In this document: piece by piece, positions 8,506-17,835 of the stretch
How the letters are laid out: every line of letters starts with the position of its first letter
Numbering within the stretch: position 1 is the stretch's first letter
Assembly (NCBI GenBank): GCA_946481315.1
Contig: CAMLMH010000007.1
Span: forward strand, 62,001 to 126,000
Direction: 5' to 3'
Length of the DNA stretch: 64,000 nucleotides
From: an uncultured Bacteriovorax sp.
GTDB lineage: Bacteria; Bdellovibrionota; Bacteriovoracia; Bacteriovoracales; Bacteriovoracaceae
Notes under the pieces: model-generated
What the model was told of the DNA's origin: nothing
Seen by the model: only the letters and a program-made list of their open reading frames with translations
The model's database searches: none
Position numbers and translations under genes: made by a program

Positions 8506-9618
8506 CTAGTGAAAAACCATTAAACGATTTCTTGAAGTGATCAGCGCCAGGTTTTCGCCGGTGCTGACCATTTCACCAAACACTGCAGAATATGCATGTC
8601 CTAATGAAAATTTCTCGGTTATGGCCAGTGTTCGATTATCCAGAAGCAAAATTTCTCCGGTAGTCGTAGAGACAGCATAGAAATTCTTATAGGCCACAAG
8701 TGAGGTAATAACCCCGCCGGAGACTTTCACGGATTGCAGAACATTAAGATTTTTATCCGTGACGATAATTTCTCCGTTGGAAGTCCCAAACAGCAATTGT
8801 TCTTCGCGGACAAGGGGCGCTCGAGAGGCCAGAAAATCCGCGGCTTTCAGAATTTTTCCTGTATTAGCTTCCAGAAGTGACAAAGGATTTCCCACGGCAG
8901 AAATATAAACTTTATCGTTCAGAACGAATGGAGCATTATCCACATCTACAAACTTAGAAGCCTGGGATAATTTTGTTTCAAAAAGAACAACACCCTCTTC
9001 AATTGACAAAGCAGTAATTGATCCGTCAGCAAAACCCACCAGCAATTTATCTTTGTAAACGACAGGAGTTGAAGCTCTTTGTAATGTTGTCAGATAAGGA
9101 ACTGAGCGCTTGTAGGCCCAGATAATTTTTCCGGTTTCTACGTCCAGACAAAAGATCTGATGATTGCGAAGCTGGAAAAAAATTCTTCCGCCGGCAATAA
9201 CTCCTCTGGTCTCAACAGCTGCCCCGAGGTCGACAGAATACTTCAGAGTTCCCAGTATTCCATGTCGGGAGTTCACTCTTCCCTGAACGGTTCCATAGAT
9301 GACCTGATCTTTATAGGCCACAGCACCAGCATGAAAAGCGGAGCGATCGTTCTCACTCCAGATGAGTCTGCCATTATCCAGTTCAAAGGCCTGCATGTGC
9401 CCATTGTTGTGGCCAGCATAGACAATTCCCTCATGGATAAGTGGTGACTGCAGTCCTATTGGCAGGTTTCCGCTGTCATAGTCCGGATCCAGATTTTTAA
9501 TCCAGGCGGGTGTCAGGTGCTTAGCTTTGACTCTCTCTCCTTCCGGTGTAAATTGTTTAAGTGTTGTACAAGACACCATGAACAGCGAAGAAATAAGAGC
9601 GAGCAAAACAACTTTCAT
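8506..9618 (-). CDS. bamB: BamB-like outer-membrane assembly lipoprotein (PQQ-type beta-propeller)
   Basis: A 370-residue lipoprotein: signal peptide ending in the lipobox MVSC (Cys17), then repeated blade motifs of the form 'VYAG..NG.MQAFELDNGRLIW', 'IFCLDVETGKIIWAYK' and 'GSITALSIEEG', typical of an eight-bladed propeller. BamB is part of the BAM complex that inserts beta-barrels into the outer membrane. The YfgM-like gene lies directly upstream, as in the conserved yfgM-bamB-der cluster of Proteobacteria, which supports the assignment over other propeller lipoproteins. Confidence 0.8.
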   Translation of the reverse strand: MKVVLLALISSLFMVSCTTLKQFTPEGERVKAKHLTPAWIKNLDPDYDSGNLPIGLQSPLIHEGIVYAGHNNGHMQAFELDNGRLIWSENDRSAFHAGAVAYKDQVIYGTVQGRVNSRHGILGTLKYSVDLGAAVETRGVIAGGRIFFQLRNHQIFCLDVETGKIIWAYKRSVPYLTTLQRASTPVVYKDKLLVGFADGSITALSIEEGVVLFETKLSQASKFVDVDNAPFVLNDKVYISAVGNPLSLLEANTGKILKAADFLASRAPLVREEQLLFGTSNGEIIVTDKNLNVLQSVKVSGGVITSLVAYKNFYAVSTTTGEILLLDNRTLAITEKFSLGHAYSAVFGEMVSTGENLALITSRNRLMVFH

Positions 9619-9650
9619 TCAAAAATTCCTGTAAGCAGTCAGTTAAAAAA

Positions 9651-10328
9651 TTAGAGTTTTGCCATATAAAGCTGGGCAATTTTTACAAATTCAGCTTCTT
9701 CTTTGTTGTTATCAATCACGTGTTTAAAGCTGGCCTTTGCTTTTTCCTTATCCCCGCTTTTTAAATAAAGACGGCCAAGGTCAACGTATGTTTTAGCTTC
9801 AAAAATTTTTCCGGAAAGAGAACTCATTTTCTGCAGGACTTCGATTGCCTCTTTTGTTTCACCGAGATCTTCATGAACCACAGCTTTGCGGGATAAAACA
9901 AAATACTGGGCATGGTCATTGTCAGCAGACTTTTCAGCAATGGCCAAAACACTCTTAGCATCGGCCAGATGATTATTAATCATTAAAGCATCAGCAGTTT
10001 TTAAAGCTGCCGGAAGCAGGCCTGCATAATCGCCCATCTCTTTGGTCAGTTGCTCCATTCCACTGACAACTGCTTTAGAATCAGCAGGATTTGTCAGATA
10101 AGTTTTAAGGGTTGTTGTTTCAAATTGATAAATTTTGGAATTGTAAGCGGCCTGGGATTTGTCATTAAAATGACGGTAAAGACCAAAGCCCACTACTGCC
10201 GCGACAATTAAAACTAATAAAGAGATGAGCGCTGATTTATTCTTCCCAATAAATCCCTGGATGTTTGATTCATCAAGAATAGTGTCTAGACTGCGGTTAG
10301 GAGCAGATGAAAGGCCTTCGTTCTTCAT
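9651..10328 (-). CDS. YfgM-like TPR membrane protein
   Basis: A 225-residue protein with a short cytoplasmic N-terminus, one transmembrane helix (SALISLLVLIVAAVVGFGLY, about 33-52) and a periplasmic alpha-helical region with TPR-like repeats (YVDLGRLYLKSGDKEKAKASF near the end). This matches YfgM, a chaperone-associated ancillary subunit of SecYEG, and its place before bamB agrees. An upstream in-frame start at 10361 adds 11 residues without a better ribosome-binding site, so the ATG at 10328 is preferred. Function is inferred from context and topology rather than strong motifs. Confidence 0.65.
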   Translation of the reverse strand: MKNEGLSSAPNRSLDTILDESNIQGFIGKNKSALISLLVLIVAAVVGFGLYRHFNDKSQAAYNSKIYQFETTTLKTYLTNPADSKAVVSGMEQLTKEMGDYAGLLPAALKTADALMINNHLADAKSVLAIAEKSADNDHAQYFVLSRKAVVHEDLGETKEAIEVLQKMSSLSGKIFEAKTYVDLGRLYLKSGDKEKAKASFKHVIDNNKEEAEFVKIAQLYMAKL

Positions 10329-10406
10329 AGTTAAACTCTTTTTTAGTTTTAGGGTTAGCAATTCTCATTAAAAATGAATAAGTCATTCTAAAAAGCCTTT
10401 GTTAAG

Positions 10407-10435
10407 TTGTCAAAAATAGAGAGCTTAGTTAGAAT
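10407..10435 (+). promoter_or_regulatory. Strong candidate sigma70-type promoter
   Basis: TTGTCA, a 17-bp spacer and TAGAAT match the consensus at 5 of 6 bases each. It lies in the divergent region between the YfgM-like gene and the outer-membrane protein pair and would start transcription about 33 nt before the barrel gene ATG. Confidence 0.6.
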
Positions 10436-10474
10436 AAAATAGTAGAAAAACAAACTTTTCGGGGCGAATTTAAT

Positions 10475-10990
10475 ATGGCAAACCTCACTCCATTGCTAAG
10501 ACGAGCACTTCTCAGTGCGTTTTTTCTTCTGATATGTGGAATCTCCCTCTCTTACGACGCAAGGGCACTGGATAAAACCGGACGTCTGGGTGTGGGACTC
10601 TCAACTCAATTAAAAAATGATTTCCCTTCGGTTACATTCAAAATGCAAAAGAGCCGCTCTTTTGCTTACGGGGGAATGGTCGGTGTTTCTACGGATGATC
10701 AGACGGGTGGATATGGTGTCGGTTTAAAACTCTACCGCAATATTTTTGATGAACCCCAACTTAACTTTTATCTGGCAGGAATGGGTGCTCTGTTGTCCAA
10801 CAGAATTGCCGGTATATCTTATTCCGGATTTCAGGTTGATATCAGTTTTGGCAGCGAATTTCATCTCGCCGGAATGAATTCACTGGGATTTAGTTTTGAG
10901 TTTGGTGCCTCAGCAAATAAGAAAAAAGATTTTGTTTTTGAGTCTTTAGGAAGCAGCTTTTTTGTTGGTGCCGTACACTTCTACTTATGA
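10475..10990 (+). CDS. Probable small outer-membrane beta-barrel protein
   Basis: Not assigned to a named family. The 171-residue protein has a signal peptide ending near DARALD and then alternating aromatic/small residue strands with frequent glycine (GRLGVGLST, YGVGLKLYRN, LNFYLAGMG, FQVDISFGSEF) and the C-terminal aromatic residue pattern FVGAVHFYL expected of BAM substrates. The stop overlaps the next start (ATGA), so it is co-translated with a second probable barrel protein. Confidence 0.6.
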   Translation: MANLTPLLRRALLSAFFLLICGISLSYDARALDKTGRLGVGLSTQLKNDFPSVTFKMQKSRSFAYGGMVGVSTDDQTGGYGVGLKLYRNIFDEPQLNFYLAGMGALLSNRIAGISYSGFQVDISFGSEFHLAGMNSLGFSFEFGASANKKKDFVFESLGSSFFVGAVHFYL

Positions 10991-11805
10991 TCAAAAAAAG
11001 TAAAATCCTTTTCATCATTCTTCTCACAGTTTTCAGTCTGAAGACTGTTTTGGCACAAGACGCTCCCAATGATATATTTGCGGCCGATGATGATGACCTT
11101 AATATCGGGGGGGATATTTTCAGTGATTTCAATGAAGATGTTGAAAATGCCCAGCTTGTAGAAGACGAAAGGTTTTATCGCTACGGACGCTTTTTTTCTT
11201 TTAATATTTCGCTGGGTTTAACTACGTTTGACGGAAATCGCGGAATCGCTTACGAAAACCAGCCACCATCCTACGGATTATCATTCACCTTTTTTAAAGA
11301 TTTTCAAAATGCTCTCGGTTTGGGGATGGAATATTCCCGTCACTCTATGTTTTTGAAAGATCCGGTAGAAGGCTTTCCGACGGGCAACTGCGGAACCAGT
11401 CAGAATCAGGCCTGTCCTCCAGGCGCCGTAGACATTGATATGCTCCGGGTGTTCTTTAGTTACCGCTATTATATTGATACATCCAACCTAGGGACTGCTA
11501 TTACTTACTCCAACCCTTATCTTATTACCCGAATCGAATACTGGTATCAGACCAACGAGTACGTCGATCAGTCGCAACTGGATAAGGATGCCGGTGGTGG
11601 ATTAGGTGTAGGACTTGGCGGAGGACTGGAATTTCCCATTACTTTACGCGACTCCTATATTGGTGTTGAAGTTCTCTGGCACTCGGTCAATTTCTTCGAT
11701 AAAAATGCCAACACCTATGCTCCGAAAACGACCGGAGGTTATGGTTTTGATGATATGAAAGGTAACGTTTATACAACGATGGTCAGCTACATCTTTAACT
11801 GGTAG
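10987..11805 (+). CDS. Probable outer-membrane beta-barrel protein
   Basis: A 272-residue exported protein: signal peptide to AQDAP, an acidic linker (FAADDDDLNIGGDIFSDF, about 32-49), then beta-strand-like segments rich in Tyr, Phe and Gly and ending in YTTMVSYIFNW with a terminal aromatic, as in outer-membrane barrels. A CGTSQNQACPPG loop has two cysteines that may pair. It overlaps the preceding barrel gene by 4 bp; the two may form a functional pair. Exact role unknown. Confidence 0.6.
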   Translation: MIKKSKILFIILLTVFSLKTVLAQDAPNDIFAADDDDLNIGGDIFSDFNEDVENAQLVEDERFYRYGRFFSFNISLGLTTFDGNRGIAYENQPPSYGLSFTFFKDFQNALGLGMEYSRHSMFLKDPVEGFPTGNCGTSQNQACPPGAVDIDMLRVFFSYRYYIDTSNLGTAITYSNPYLITRIEYWYQTNEYVDQSQLDKDAGGGLGVGLGGGLEFPITLRDSYIGVEVLWHSVNFFDKNANTYAPKTTGGYGFDDMKGNVYTTMVSYIFNW

Positions 11806-11813
11806 CCGCAAAA

Positions 11814-11840
11814 AGAAAATGCCCCAGTGGGGCATTTTCT
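11814..11840. terminator. Bidirectional terminator
   Basis: Perfect 12-bp arms (AGAAAATGCCCC / GGGGCATTTTCT) around a 3-nt AGT loop between the convergent barrel gene and der. T or A runs on both sides make it usable in both directions. Confidence 0.85.
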
Positions 11841-11850
11841 ATAGGCGTAA

Positions 11851-13794
11851 TCAGACTTCTTTTAATTTCTTGGCAAACCGGCGATTGAGATCCTCACCCG
11901 TTCTGAAAATCAGGTGAATCGGCGTATTATCCAGTTCAAACTCTTTGCGTAATCCATTCTTCAGATAATTTTTATAGTTATCTGGGATGTCTTTTGAAAG
12001 GTTGGTAAAAAATAAAAAGGTAGGCGGATTCGATTTTAACATCGAAGCATACTTCACTTTCAGTCTCTTCCCTGCTTTTTTTATGGCCACAGGATTACTT
12101 TCAATCAGCTGGTAGACATAACGGTTCAGTTTCCCCGTAGATATATTCTGATTGCGAATAAGAACAGTCTTTTTAATCGAGTCTTTCAGACGGCCAATGT
12201 GTTTATTGTACTTGGCAGAAATAGGAATCAGGTCACAATGATTAAGCCATGGGACACTTCTTCGTAAATCTGCAATCCATTCCTTTTTGGCCTTTTCATC
12301 GACAAGTTTTTCTTTAATCAGGTCAACTTTATTTAAACAGACTATAACCGATTTACCTTTTTCCAGCGCTATATCCAGAAGGCGACGATCCTGATGCGAA
12401 ATTCCCACTGAAGCATCGATCATGAACAAGACGATGTCACATTCAGTAATACAGCGAAGCGAGCGATAAACCGATTGTTGTTCAATAAAGCCTTCAACGG
12501 ACTTTTGACGGCGGATTCCGGCAGTATCGACGATGTGTAAAGATCTCCAGAGTGAACCGGACAGAGCTTCTTCCCGGGCCATTTTAGCTTCCGCCTCTAA
12601 AAACTCAGCGCTGTATTCCGGTTCTTCTTCCGTTTCGTTTTCTTCGTCATCAAAGTTATCATCATCAGAAAAAACGGCTTCAAACATTTCATTTTCCGTT
12701 TCCTGAACTTCTTCCGGAGAAAATTCTGCTTCTTCTTCAATGAGAGCAGATTCCATATCAATATCTGTATTTAGATCTTCATCGAAAGAAAGTGTTTCTT
12801 CATATAAAGGTGTCTCATCACTCAAATAGGCATCCTCATCATAGAGCGGGACTCCTTTTGTGCCTTCTTCTTCAAGATTGTATGCCTTGGATAAAGAATC
12901 ATAAACGTCTTTGTTATTGTTTCTGAATTCTTCGTATTGTTGAAAGAGTAAGTTGTCTGTTTTGGCAAAACTAACGTCTTCATCAAGTTTAGAAGCATCC
13001 TTACCGAAAAAGAGGTCAAAAAATCCTTCGATAGGATCGACAGTCGTCCCGGGTATATCACTTACCAGCGCTCTTTGTGCTCCCACTAATAAGTTAAGAA
13101 GAGTTGATTTACCCGCATTGGGTGCACCGATAAGTGCTAAGCGGGCAACGACTTTCTCCCGAGGAGTGACTCCCCGTGATAGTTTTGATTCGAGTTCTTC
13201 TTCGGACTGGTTAAAAGAAATGATTTCTTTTTGCAGGGCCTGTTTTAGTTCCAGCAATCCAAGACCGTGTTCTGCTGAAGTTTTGAACATTTCTTCTTCG
13301 CTAATTCCCAACGAATAGAAATCCAGTTCTTCTCCTTCTTGTTTATCAGTGTCGAACTTGTTGACTACAACCCAGAATTTCTTTTTTTCTTTACGAATAT
13401 AATCCGCAATCATTTCATCAAATGGTAAAACCCCTTCCCGTGAATCAACGACAAATAGAATTAGATCACTCTCGCGGATGGCGGTTTTCGCCTGGTCCGT
13501 CATGATATTGAAAAACTTATTCATGATCTGATCACGTTTTTTGGGAACATTTTCTTCAATTTTTGAAGGATAAAAACCACCGGTATCCACTAGTATTGCT
13601 TCAGCTGCAGGTGTGTGCGACAACTCTTCAAACGTAGCGATTCCGTAGTGCCGGTCGCGGGTGACGCCGGGCTTATCATGAGTAATGGCCTTGTGAGCTT
13701 TACGCATCAGGCGGTTAAAAAGAGAACTCTTACCGACATTGGGTCTTCCAATTAAGGAGACGACCATTGACCGGCGATATTGATTTGTTTCCAT
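11851..13794 (-). CDS. der: Ribosome-assembly GTPase Der (EngA) with large acidic insertion
   Basis: Der has two tandem GTPase domains and a KH-like domain and acts in 50S subunit maturation. Numbering from the ATG: domain 1 has GRPNVGKSS (16-24), DTGG (70-73), NKFD (145-148); domain 2 has GAPNAGKST (223-231), GTT (249-251), DTAG (423-426), NKVD (488-491); the KH domain runs from about 540 to 647. Usual Der length is about 440-490; here it is 647 because about 155 residues (258-414) are inserted between switch I and the DTAG motif of domain 2. The insertion is highly acidic. The ATG is 2 bp after the era stop; an in-frame GTG at 13812 lies inside era and is less likely. Confidence 0.95.
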   Translation of the reverse strand: METNQYRRSMVVSLIGRPNVGKSSLFNRLMRKAHKAITHDKPGVTRDRHYGIATFEELSHTPAAEAILVDTGGFYPSKIEENVPKKRDQIMNKFFNIMTDQAKTAIRESDLILFVVDSREGVLPFDEMIADYIRKEKKKFWVVVNKFDTDKQEGEELDFYSLGISEEEMFKTSAEHGLGLLELKQALQKEIISFNQSEEELESKLSRGVTPREKVVARLALIGAPNAGKSTLLNLLVGAQRALVSDIPGTTVDPIEGFFDLFFGKDASKLDEDVSFAKTDNLLFQQYEEFRNNNKDVYDSLSKAYNLEEEGTKGVPLYDEDAYLSDETPLYEETLSFDEDLNTDIDMESALIEEEAEFSPEEVQETENEMFEAVFSDDDNFDDEENETEEEPEYSAEFLEAEAKMAREEALSGSLWRSLHIVDTAGIRRQKSVEGFIEQQSVYRSLRCITECDIVLFMIDASVGISHQDRRLLDIALEKGKSVIVCLNKVDLIKEKLVDEKAKKEWIADLRRSVPWLNHCDLIPISAKYNKHIGRLKDSIKKTVLIRNQNISTGKLNRYVYQLIESNPVAIKKAGKRLKVKYASMLKSNPPTFLFFTNLSKDIPDNYKNYLKNGLRKEFELDNTPIHLIFRTGEDLNRRFAKKLKEV

Positions 13795-13796
13795 AA

Positions 13797-14768
13797 TTAC
13801 TTCTTTCTCCACACGCGGTTAGAATCTTTAGCACGCGGAAGTCCTAATTCTTCCAGGACGAAATTGTTATTAAACCATTTTGGTGAAACTTTCACGTGCA
13901 AGTTCAAATGCACCGGTCCGCCGGTCATTGCTTCGATTTTCTTTCGTGAACGAATTCCGATTTCTTTAATCATCGATCCGCTTGAGCCTATCACAATCGC
14001 TCTTTGACTTGGACGATTGACAAGAATGGATGCAGAGATATGCGATTCATACACATTCGGATCTGTCTTTGATTTTGTTTCTTTATATTCGTCAATCACC
14101 ACTGCCACTTCATAAGGAACTTCATCTTTTAACAGTTCGAAGGCCTGTTCACGAATGTATTCGGTTACGAAAAAGCGCTGATTCTTATTGGATACATCAC
14201 CATTGGGATAAAGGTGTGGGCCTGGCTGAGCGCGATCTTGAAGAGCCCCTGTCAAATCGTGAATATTTGTTCCATCCTTTGAAGAAATCAGGAAATGTTT
14301 CTCCAGACTCGGCAGGATCTGACGAGCGCGCTCCATCACTTCATTAAGCGGCAGCTTCTCGGCATTTTCAACCTTATCAGCTTTGGTAAAGAGAACCCAT
14401 GTCGGACCTAATTCCTGCTGAAAATTTTCTTTGAACTCGGCAAATTGTCCGAGAATATCGCGGGAAATATCAATTAATAGTAAATTCAGGTCGGCACCTT
14501 CCGTTCCTTCTCGGGCCTGTTCATTGAGACGTTTATTAAATTCATGGTTCGATTTATGTAATCCCGGAGTATCAACCATGACGACTTCCGTCCGGTCGAT
14601 CGTGAAAACACAATGAAATTTATTGCGCGTCGTTTGTGGTTTGTTTGTGACCACTGATAAGTCTGTTCCCAGCAAACAATTTATAAGGGAACTCTTCCCG
14701 ACATTGGGAGCACCTAAAACGGCAACCATAATAGATTTATTATGCGGGTGCTGATCTTCAATTAACAT
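13797..14768 (-). CDS. era: GTPase Era, 16S rRNA/30S assembly
   Basis: A 323-residue Era: GTPase domain with GAPNVGKSS (about 19-27), PQTTR switch I, DTPGLH (67-72) and TKAD, followed by a KH domain containing [21 protein letters not shown], the RNA-binding helix that recognises the 3' end of 16S rRNA. It lies between rnc and der on the minus strand, with a 16-bp gap after rnc, matching the common rnc-era order. A short N-terminal extension precedes the G1 motif. Assignment is secure. Confidence 0.95.
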   Translation of the reverse strand: MLIEDQHPHNKSIMVAVLGAPNVGKSSLINCLLGTDLSVVTNKPQTTRNKFHCVFTIDRTEVVMVDTPGLHKSNHEFNKRLNEQAREGTEGADLNLLLIDISRDILGQFAEFKENFQQELGPTWVLFTKADKVENAEKLPLNEVMERARQILPSLEKHFLISSKDGTNIHDLTGALQDRAQPGPHLYPNGDVSNKNQRFFVTEYIREQAFELLKDEVPYEVAVVIDEYKETKSKTDPNVYESHISASILVNRPSQRAIVIGSSGSMIKEIGIRSRKKIEAMTGGPVHLNLHVKVSPKWFNNNFVLEELGLPRAKDSNRVWRKK

Positions 14769-14784
14769 TCTCGTCTCCTGTCTT

Positions 14785-15630
14785 TTAGTAAAGTTTTTCG
14801 TCTAATATTTTCTTAGCTAACTCTTTTTCGCTTTTTTTCTTTGAAAGTCCAAAGTGCGATCCAATCATTTTTTCGCCGATCCACAGCTCAACTGTAAATC
14901 CACCATTTTCTTCGCGCGATTTGTACTGTGGAAAGACTCCATTCTTAGCGACACAAAGTTCCTGCAAAGCGGACTTCGGATCAAAATCCTGCGCTTCGTT
15001 TTCATCAAAAAACTTTTTGCCGCTTTTTTGTTCAAACAGCTGAATGATGTTGGCAAAGATTGATTTTAACAATGTGTAGTCGTGATCTGAATCAATGTAC
15101 AAACTTCCCAGTAGAGATTCAAACGCATCGGCCAGAATGGAATCTTTCAGGTGGCCGTTGGAAGCAAATTCCCCTCTTCCCAGAAAGAGATTATCTTCCA
15201 GATGAAGCACGCGCGCGAGTTCCGCGAGACTTGCTTCATTAACCAGCGCCCCCCGTAGTTTGGAGAGGCCCCCCTCATTTTTCTCACTGTATTGATGATA
15301 AAGAATTTCTGCTACCATCGCATTAAGCAATGAGTCCCCTAAAAATTCCAACCGTTCGTTGGAATTTAATCTCATTGCTTTATGTTCATGGCAAAATGTC
15401 GTCTGTAAAAAGGCCTGGGCCAGAATTTTTTTATCTTTATAGGCGTATCCAATTTTTTTTTCTAAAAAGATGAACGAATGAACATGAGAAATAAGATGTA
15501 AGAAGCCCTGTTCATCGATTTTTTTAGGAGAACCACCTGCGTAATGTGCATCAAGCCATTGATGAACGCTCAAAATATTTTCGCTTCCATCTGCTTGATA
15601 TGCTGAATTAAAGGTCGTCTCTTGCACCAT
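14785..15630 (-). CDS. rnc: Ribonuclease III
   Basis: RNase III cuts double-stranded RNA in rRNA processing and mRNA decay. The signature NERLEFLGDSLLN, with the metal-binding Glu and Asp, lies near 90-102, a second acidic pair is in DAFESLLGSLY, and the C-terminal third is a double-stranded RNA-binding domain ending GLSKKKSEKELAKKIL. It is 281 residues, about 55 longer than usual, due to an N-terminal extension of unclear role. The ATG at 15630 is chosen over a GTG three codons upstream. First gene of the rnc-era-der operon. Confidence 0.93.
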   Translation of the reverse strand: MVQETTFNSAYQADGSENILSVHQWLDAHYAGGSPKKIDEQGFLHLISHVHSFIFLEKKIGYAYKDKKILAQAFLQTTFCHEHKAMRLNSNERLEFLGDSLLNAMVAEILYHQYSEKNEGGLSKLRGALVNEASLAELARVLHLEDNLFLGRGEFASNGHLKDSILADAFESLLGSLYIDSDHDYTLLKSIFANIIQLFEQKSGKKFFDENEAQDFDPKSALQELCVAKNGVFPQYKSREENGGFTVELWIGEKMIGSHFGLSKKKSEKELAKKILDEKLY

Positions 15631-15667
15631 GTGGCCCACTATTTATTCAATTGTTAGAACGTTTTGC

Positions 15668-15696
15668 GTTTTAGCACTTGTCGGGAGCGTTATCAA
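15668..15696 (-). promoter_or_regulatory. Candidate promoter of the rnc-era-der operon
   Basis: On the minus strand, TTGATA (5 of 6 consensus), 17 bp, TAAAAC (4 of 6). Transcription would begin about 30 nt before the rnc ATG. Confidence 0.5.
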
Positions 15697-15713
15697 GAGA
15701 ATGGTTTTTTTCA

Positions 15714-15742
15714 TTGTACATTTTACCCAAGTAAGATACTAT
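15714..15742 (+). promoter_or_regulatory. Candidate promoter of the Xer-like gene
   Basis: TTGTAC, 17 bp, TACTAT, preceded by a T run. The leader would be about 60 nt and includes a short CA repeat and an AGAGAG ribosome-binding site. Confidence 0.35.
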
Positions 15743-15807
15743 CGCCCACCTAAAGCTTTGAAATTAGTCTTCACACACACACTTTTTTAAAGAGAGACCA
15801 TTCGCTT

Positions 15808-16848
15808 ATGACAACAATTAACCAAAACGTTTCCAGCTCAACTCCTGCAGCGATCGATCCGGCCCTGCTTGCCGGCGTGACCAGCACACCAAGTCCAGAG
15901 CTCTATGAACTGCAACAAGAGTTTTATCGTAACCTGCGCGCTCAGGGCAAAAGTCAAAACACACTGAAGAACTATAAGACTGATTTAGATTGTTTTAATT
16001 TCTATCTAAATACTGAATACATGTCCGTAAGTGTGTCCCAGTTTGATCAGGCCCTGGTCAGTAACTACGGCAAGTACCTGGAGAAAAAATATTCATCAGA
16101 TAATTCTCGCCGACGTCGCGTTCAGGCACTCAGAATTTTCTTCGATTTCTTGTTGAACAAATCACTCGTGGCTTCAAATCCGGTGAGAAAACTTCCAACT
16201 TCACCAAAGTTTCTGGATATCCCGCGTCCAACTCCATTCATCGACGTTAAAACTCTATGGAGCTACCTGGTTGAAGAGTCCGGCTCTAATGACAAAATTC
16301 AGGAGCTGCTTTCAAAGAGAAATCAGATTCTTTTCCTTCTCATTTTCGGAGCTGGTTTAAAAGTTTCGGATCTGTCTGAATTAAAAACCAGTGATATCAC
16401 TTTTGTTGGCGAAGAAGCCCGCGTACTGATTCGTCACCCAAAAAGAGATCCTTATACTGTGGTCCTTCCAAAAATTTTCGCAAAAGTTTTTGCTGACTAT
16501 CAGGCGATCCTTGAAGAAATGAAAGCTAAATCACAGATCAGTTTTGATAATCTTCTTTTCTATGCTAACCCATACAGAATTATATCTGGTGGATTATCTC
16601 CTCGTGGAATTGAAATCATATTTGAAGATTACCGCAATAAACTAATGATCACACTTACTCCGAAATCACTTCGTCAGGCTTGTATCTTTAAATGGATTCA
16701 GCAGGAAAAGAGCACAACGCTTATTAAAGAATGGCTGGGACTTGCTCCTTCTTATGACCTGAAACTGTATCTGGAACATGCTCCGAACTTTCTTTATAAC
16801 GAAGAAGTTCTGGAAGACATCTACAACAACTCTAAAAAGATAAACTAA
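15808..16848 (+). CDS. Tyrosine recombinase (XerC/XerD-like) with degenerate active site
   Basis: A 346-residue protein with an N-terminal SAM-like DNA-binding domain (about 31-140) and a C-terminal catalytic fold of the phage integrase family. The nucleophile Tyr321 and second Arg (R289) are present, but the first catalytic Arg is Lys185 (GAGLKVSDL instead of G-L-R-(IV)-S-E-L), the His of H-x-x-R is Lys286, and the His of LGH is Leu312 (LGL). Three of the six active-site residues are therefore changed. The first 30 residues form a Ser/Thr/Pro-rich extension. It may bind DNA at dif-like sites without normal catalysis, or belong to a divergent Xer branch. Monocistronic with its own terminator. 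Confidence 0.8.
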   Translation: MTTINQNVSSSTPAAIDPALLAGVTSTPSPELYELQQEFYRNLRAQGKSQNTLKNYKTDLDCFNFYLNTEYMSVSVSQFDQALVSNYGKYLEKKYSSDNSRRRRVQALRIFFDFLLNKSLVASNPVRKLPTSPKFLDIPRPTPFIDVKTLWSYLVEESGSNDKIQELLSKRNQILFLLIFGAGLKVSDLSELKTSDITFVGEEARVLIRHPKRDPYTVVLPKIFAKVFADYQAILEEMKAKSQISFDNLLFYANPYRIISGGLSPRGIEIIFEDYRNKLMITLTPKSLRQACIFKWIQQEKSTTLIKEWLGLAPSYDLKLYLEHAPNFLYNEEVLEDIYNNSKKIN

Positions 16849-16878
16849 AAAAAAGGCAGCCTGCGAGCTGCCTTTTTT
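16849..16878. terminator. Bidirectional terminator
   Basis: AAAAAAGGCAGC and GCTGCCTTTTTT are perfect 12-bp arms around CTGCGA, between convergent genes. Confidence 0.85.
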
Positions 16879-16887
16879 GTTTTCCAA

Positions 16888-17718
16888 TTAATCAATAAAT
16901 CTTTCACCACTTTCTCTGCGCTGTCGGACTTCTTCCGGCCGGTCATAAACGGGATATCCCAAATCTTTATCCATATGCCAGCGATCAATCAGCAGCTCAT
17001 CCTTTTCCACCCGGTAAAACCCAAGTTCTTTATCAATATTATCCAGTCGAAAGGCGAGTTCCCGCTGCAGCTTAATCTGATCGTTTCTTCGGGTGAGCAA
17101 TTCATCAAGAGCTTTAATTTTTTCTTTTTCAATCTCAGCAATTCTGCGGTCAAAATCTGCTGCTACCTGAATTTTTTGTTCCTCAAAATTCCAGATATCA
17201 GAATTAATTCCATTGAGCTGAACCATAAAGTCCTTTTTCTTATCCAGGAGTGATGCGCGGTAAACAGAAGCTTCCCGAACCCGCTGAGCGAGCTTGGGAG
17301 AACTCATCACCAGAACTGTTCCTCGCCTGAAATAATCGTCTTTTGTATAACAGGGAGTAAGATCTTTAACGTACATAACAAAATAATTATCCTCGATGCT
17401 CCGGACGAACCCTTGACAATAATCAGTGTCGGGAGTGCTTTGGATTTTAAATTCGATTAAATCCCCTGCACGAAAAAATTTTACGTTACGGTTTTCACTG
17501 GAAACTTTAACGACGGAAGCGGTTTTGTCTCTGTCTGTCACCCGGCCGGAAAAACTGGAATAATCAAATTTTGGATCATAAAAAGAATCGGCATCAATCA
17601 CCAGAGTCTTTTTTTGAAGGGCATTTTCGCGAACCGTAACACTATCCACGGCCTTACGATCAGCGGCGAGAGCAGATCCTAATAAAGTCAGCAGAAAGAA
17701 AGGTAAAAGCGTTTTCAT
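16888..17718 (-). CDS. Secreted coiled-coil protein of unknown function
   Basis: Not recognised. The 276-residue protein has a clear signal peptide (LLPFFLLTLLGSALAA), an N-terminal beta-rich region with a CQGF and PCYTK cysteine pair (about 100-126), and a long charged helix (about 150-240: DKKKDF, EEQKIQVAADFDRRIAEIEKEKIKALDELL split over heptads) likely to form a coiled coil. The end is charged (RPEEVRQRRESGERFID). It probably acts in the periplasm. Single gene, with no informative neighbours. Confidence 0.6.
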   Translation of the reverse strand: MKTLLPFFLLTLLGSALAADRKAVDSVTVRENALQKKTLVIDADSFYDPKFDYSSFSGRVTDRDKTASVVKVSSENRNVKFFRAGDLIEFKIQSTPDTDYCQGFVRSIEDNYFVMYVKDLTPCYTKDDYFRRGTVLVMSSPKLAQRVREASVYRASLLDKKKDFMVQLNGINSDIWNFEEQKIQVAADFDRRIAEIEKEKIKALDELLTRRNDQIKLQRELAFRLDNIDKELGFYRVEKDELLIDRWHMDKDLGYPVYDRPEEVRQRRESGERFID

Positions 17719-17764
17719 CCTTCTATCATAACCGACTTCTTCAGGCCTCCCTAGTGGGAAAAAC

Positions 17765-17793
17765 TTGATGAAAAAAGATCTGAGGAGTAGGAT
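17765..17793 (+). promoter_or_regulatory. Candidate promoter of the transaldolase gene
   Basis: TTGATG, 17 bp, TAGGAT (4 of 6 bases each). The leader would contain a clear AAGGAG ribosome-binding site 7 bp before the ATG. Confidence 0.35.
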
Positions 17794-17835
17794 CTCTCCA
17801 ACTCATCTCAAAAATCTGCATAAAGGAGTCTCAAA

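Noticed and set aside
13795..13812. GTG upstream start for der
   Set aside because: It lies inside the era coding end and adds six residues; the ATG 2 bp after the era stop is the simpler start.
15773..15783. CA dinucleotide run before the Xer-like gene
   Set aside because: Too short to call a meaningful repeat.
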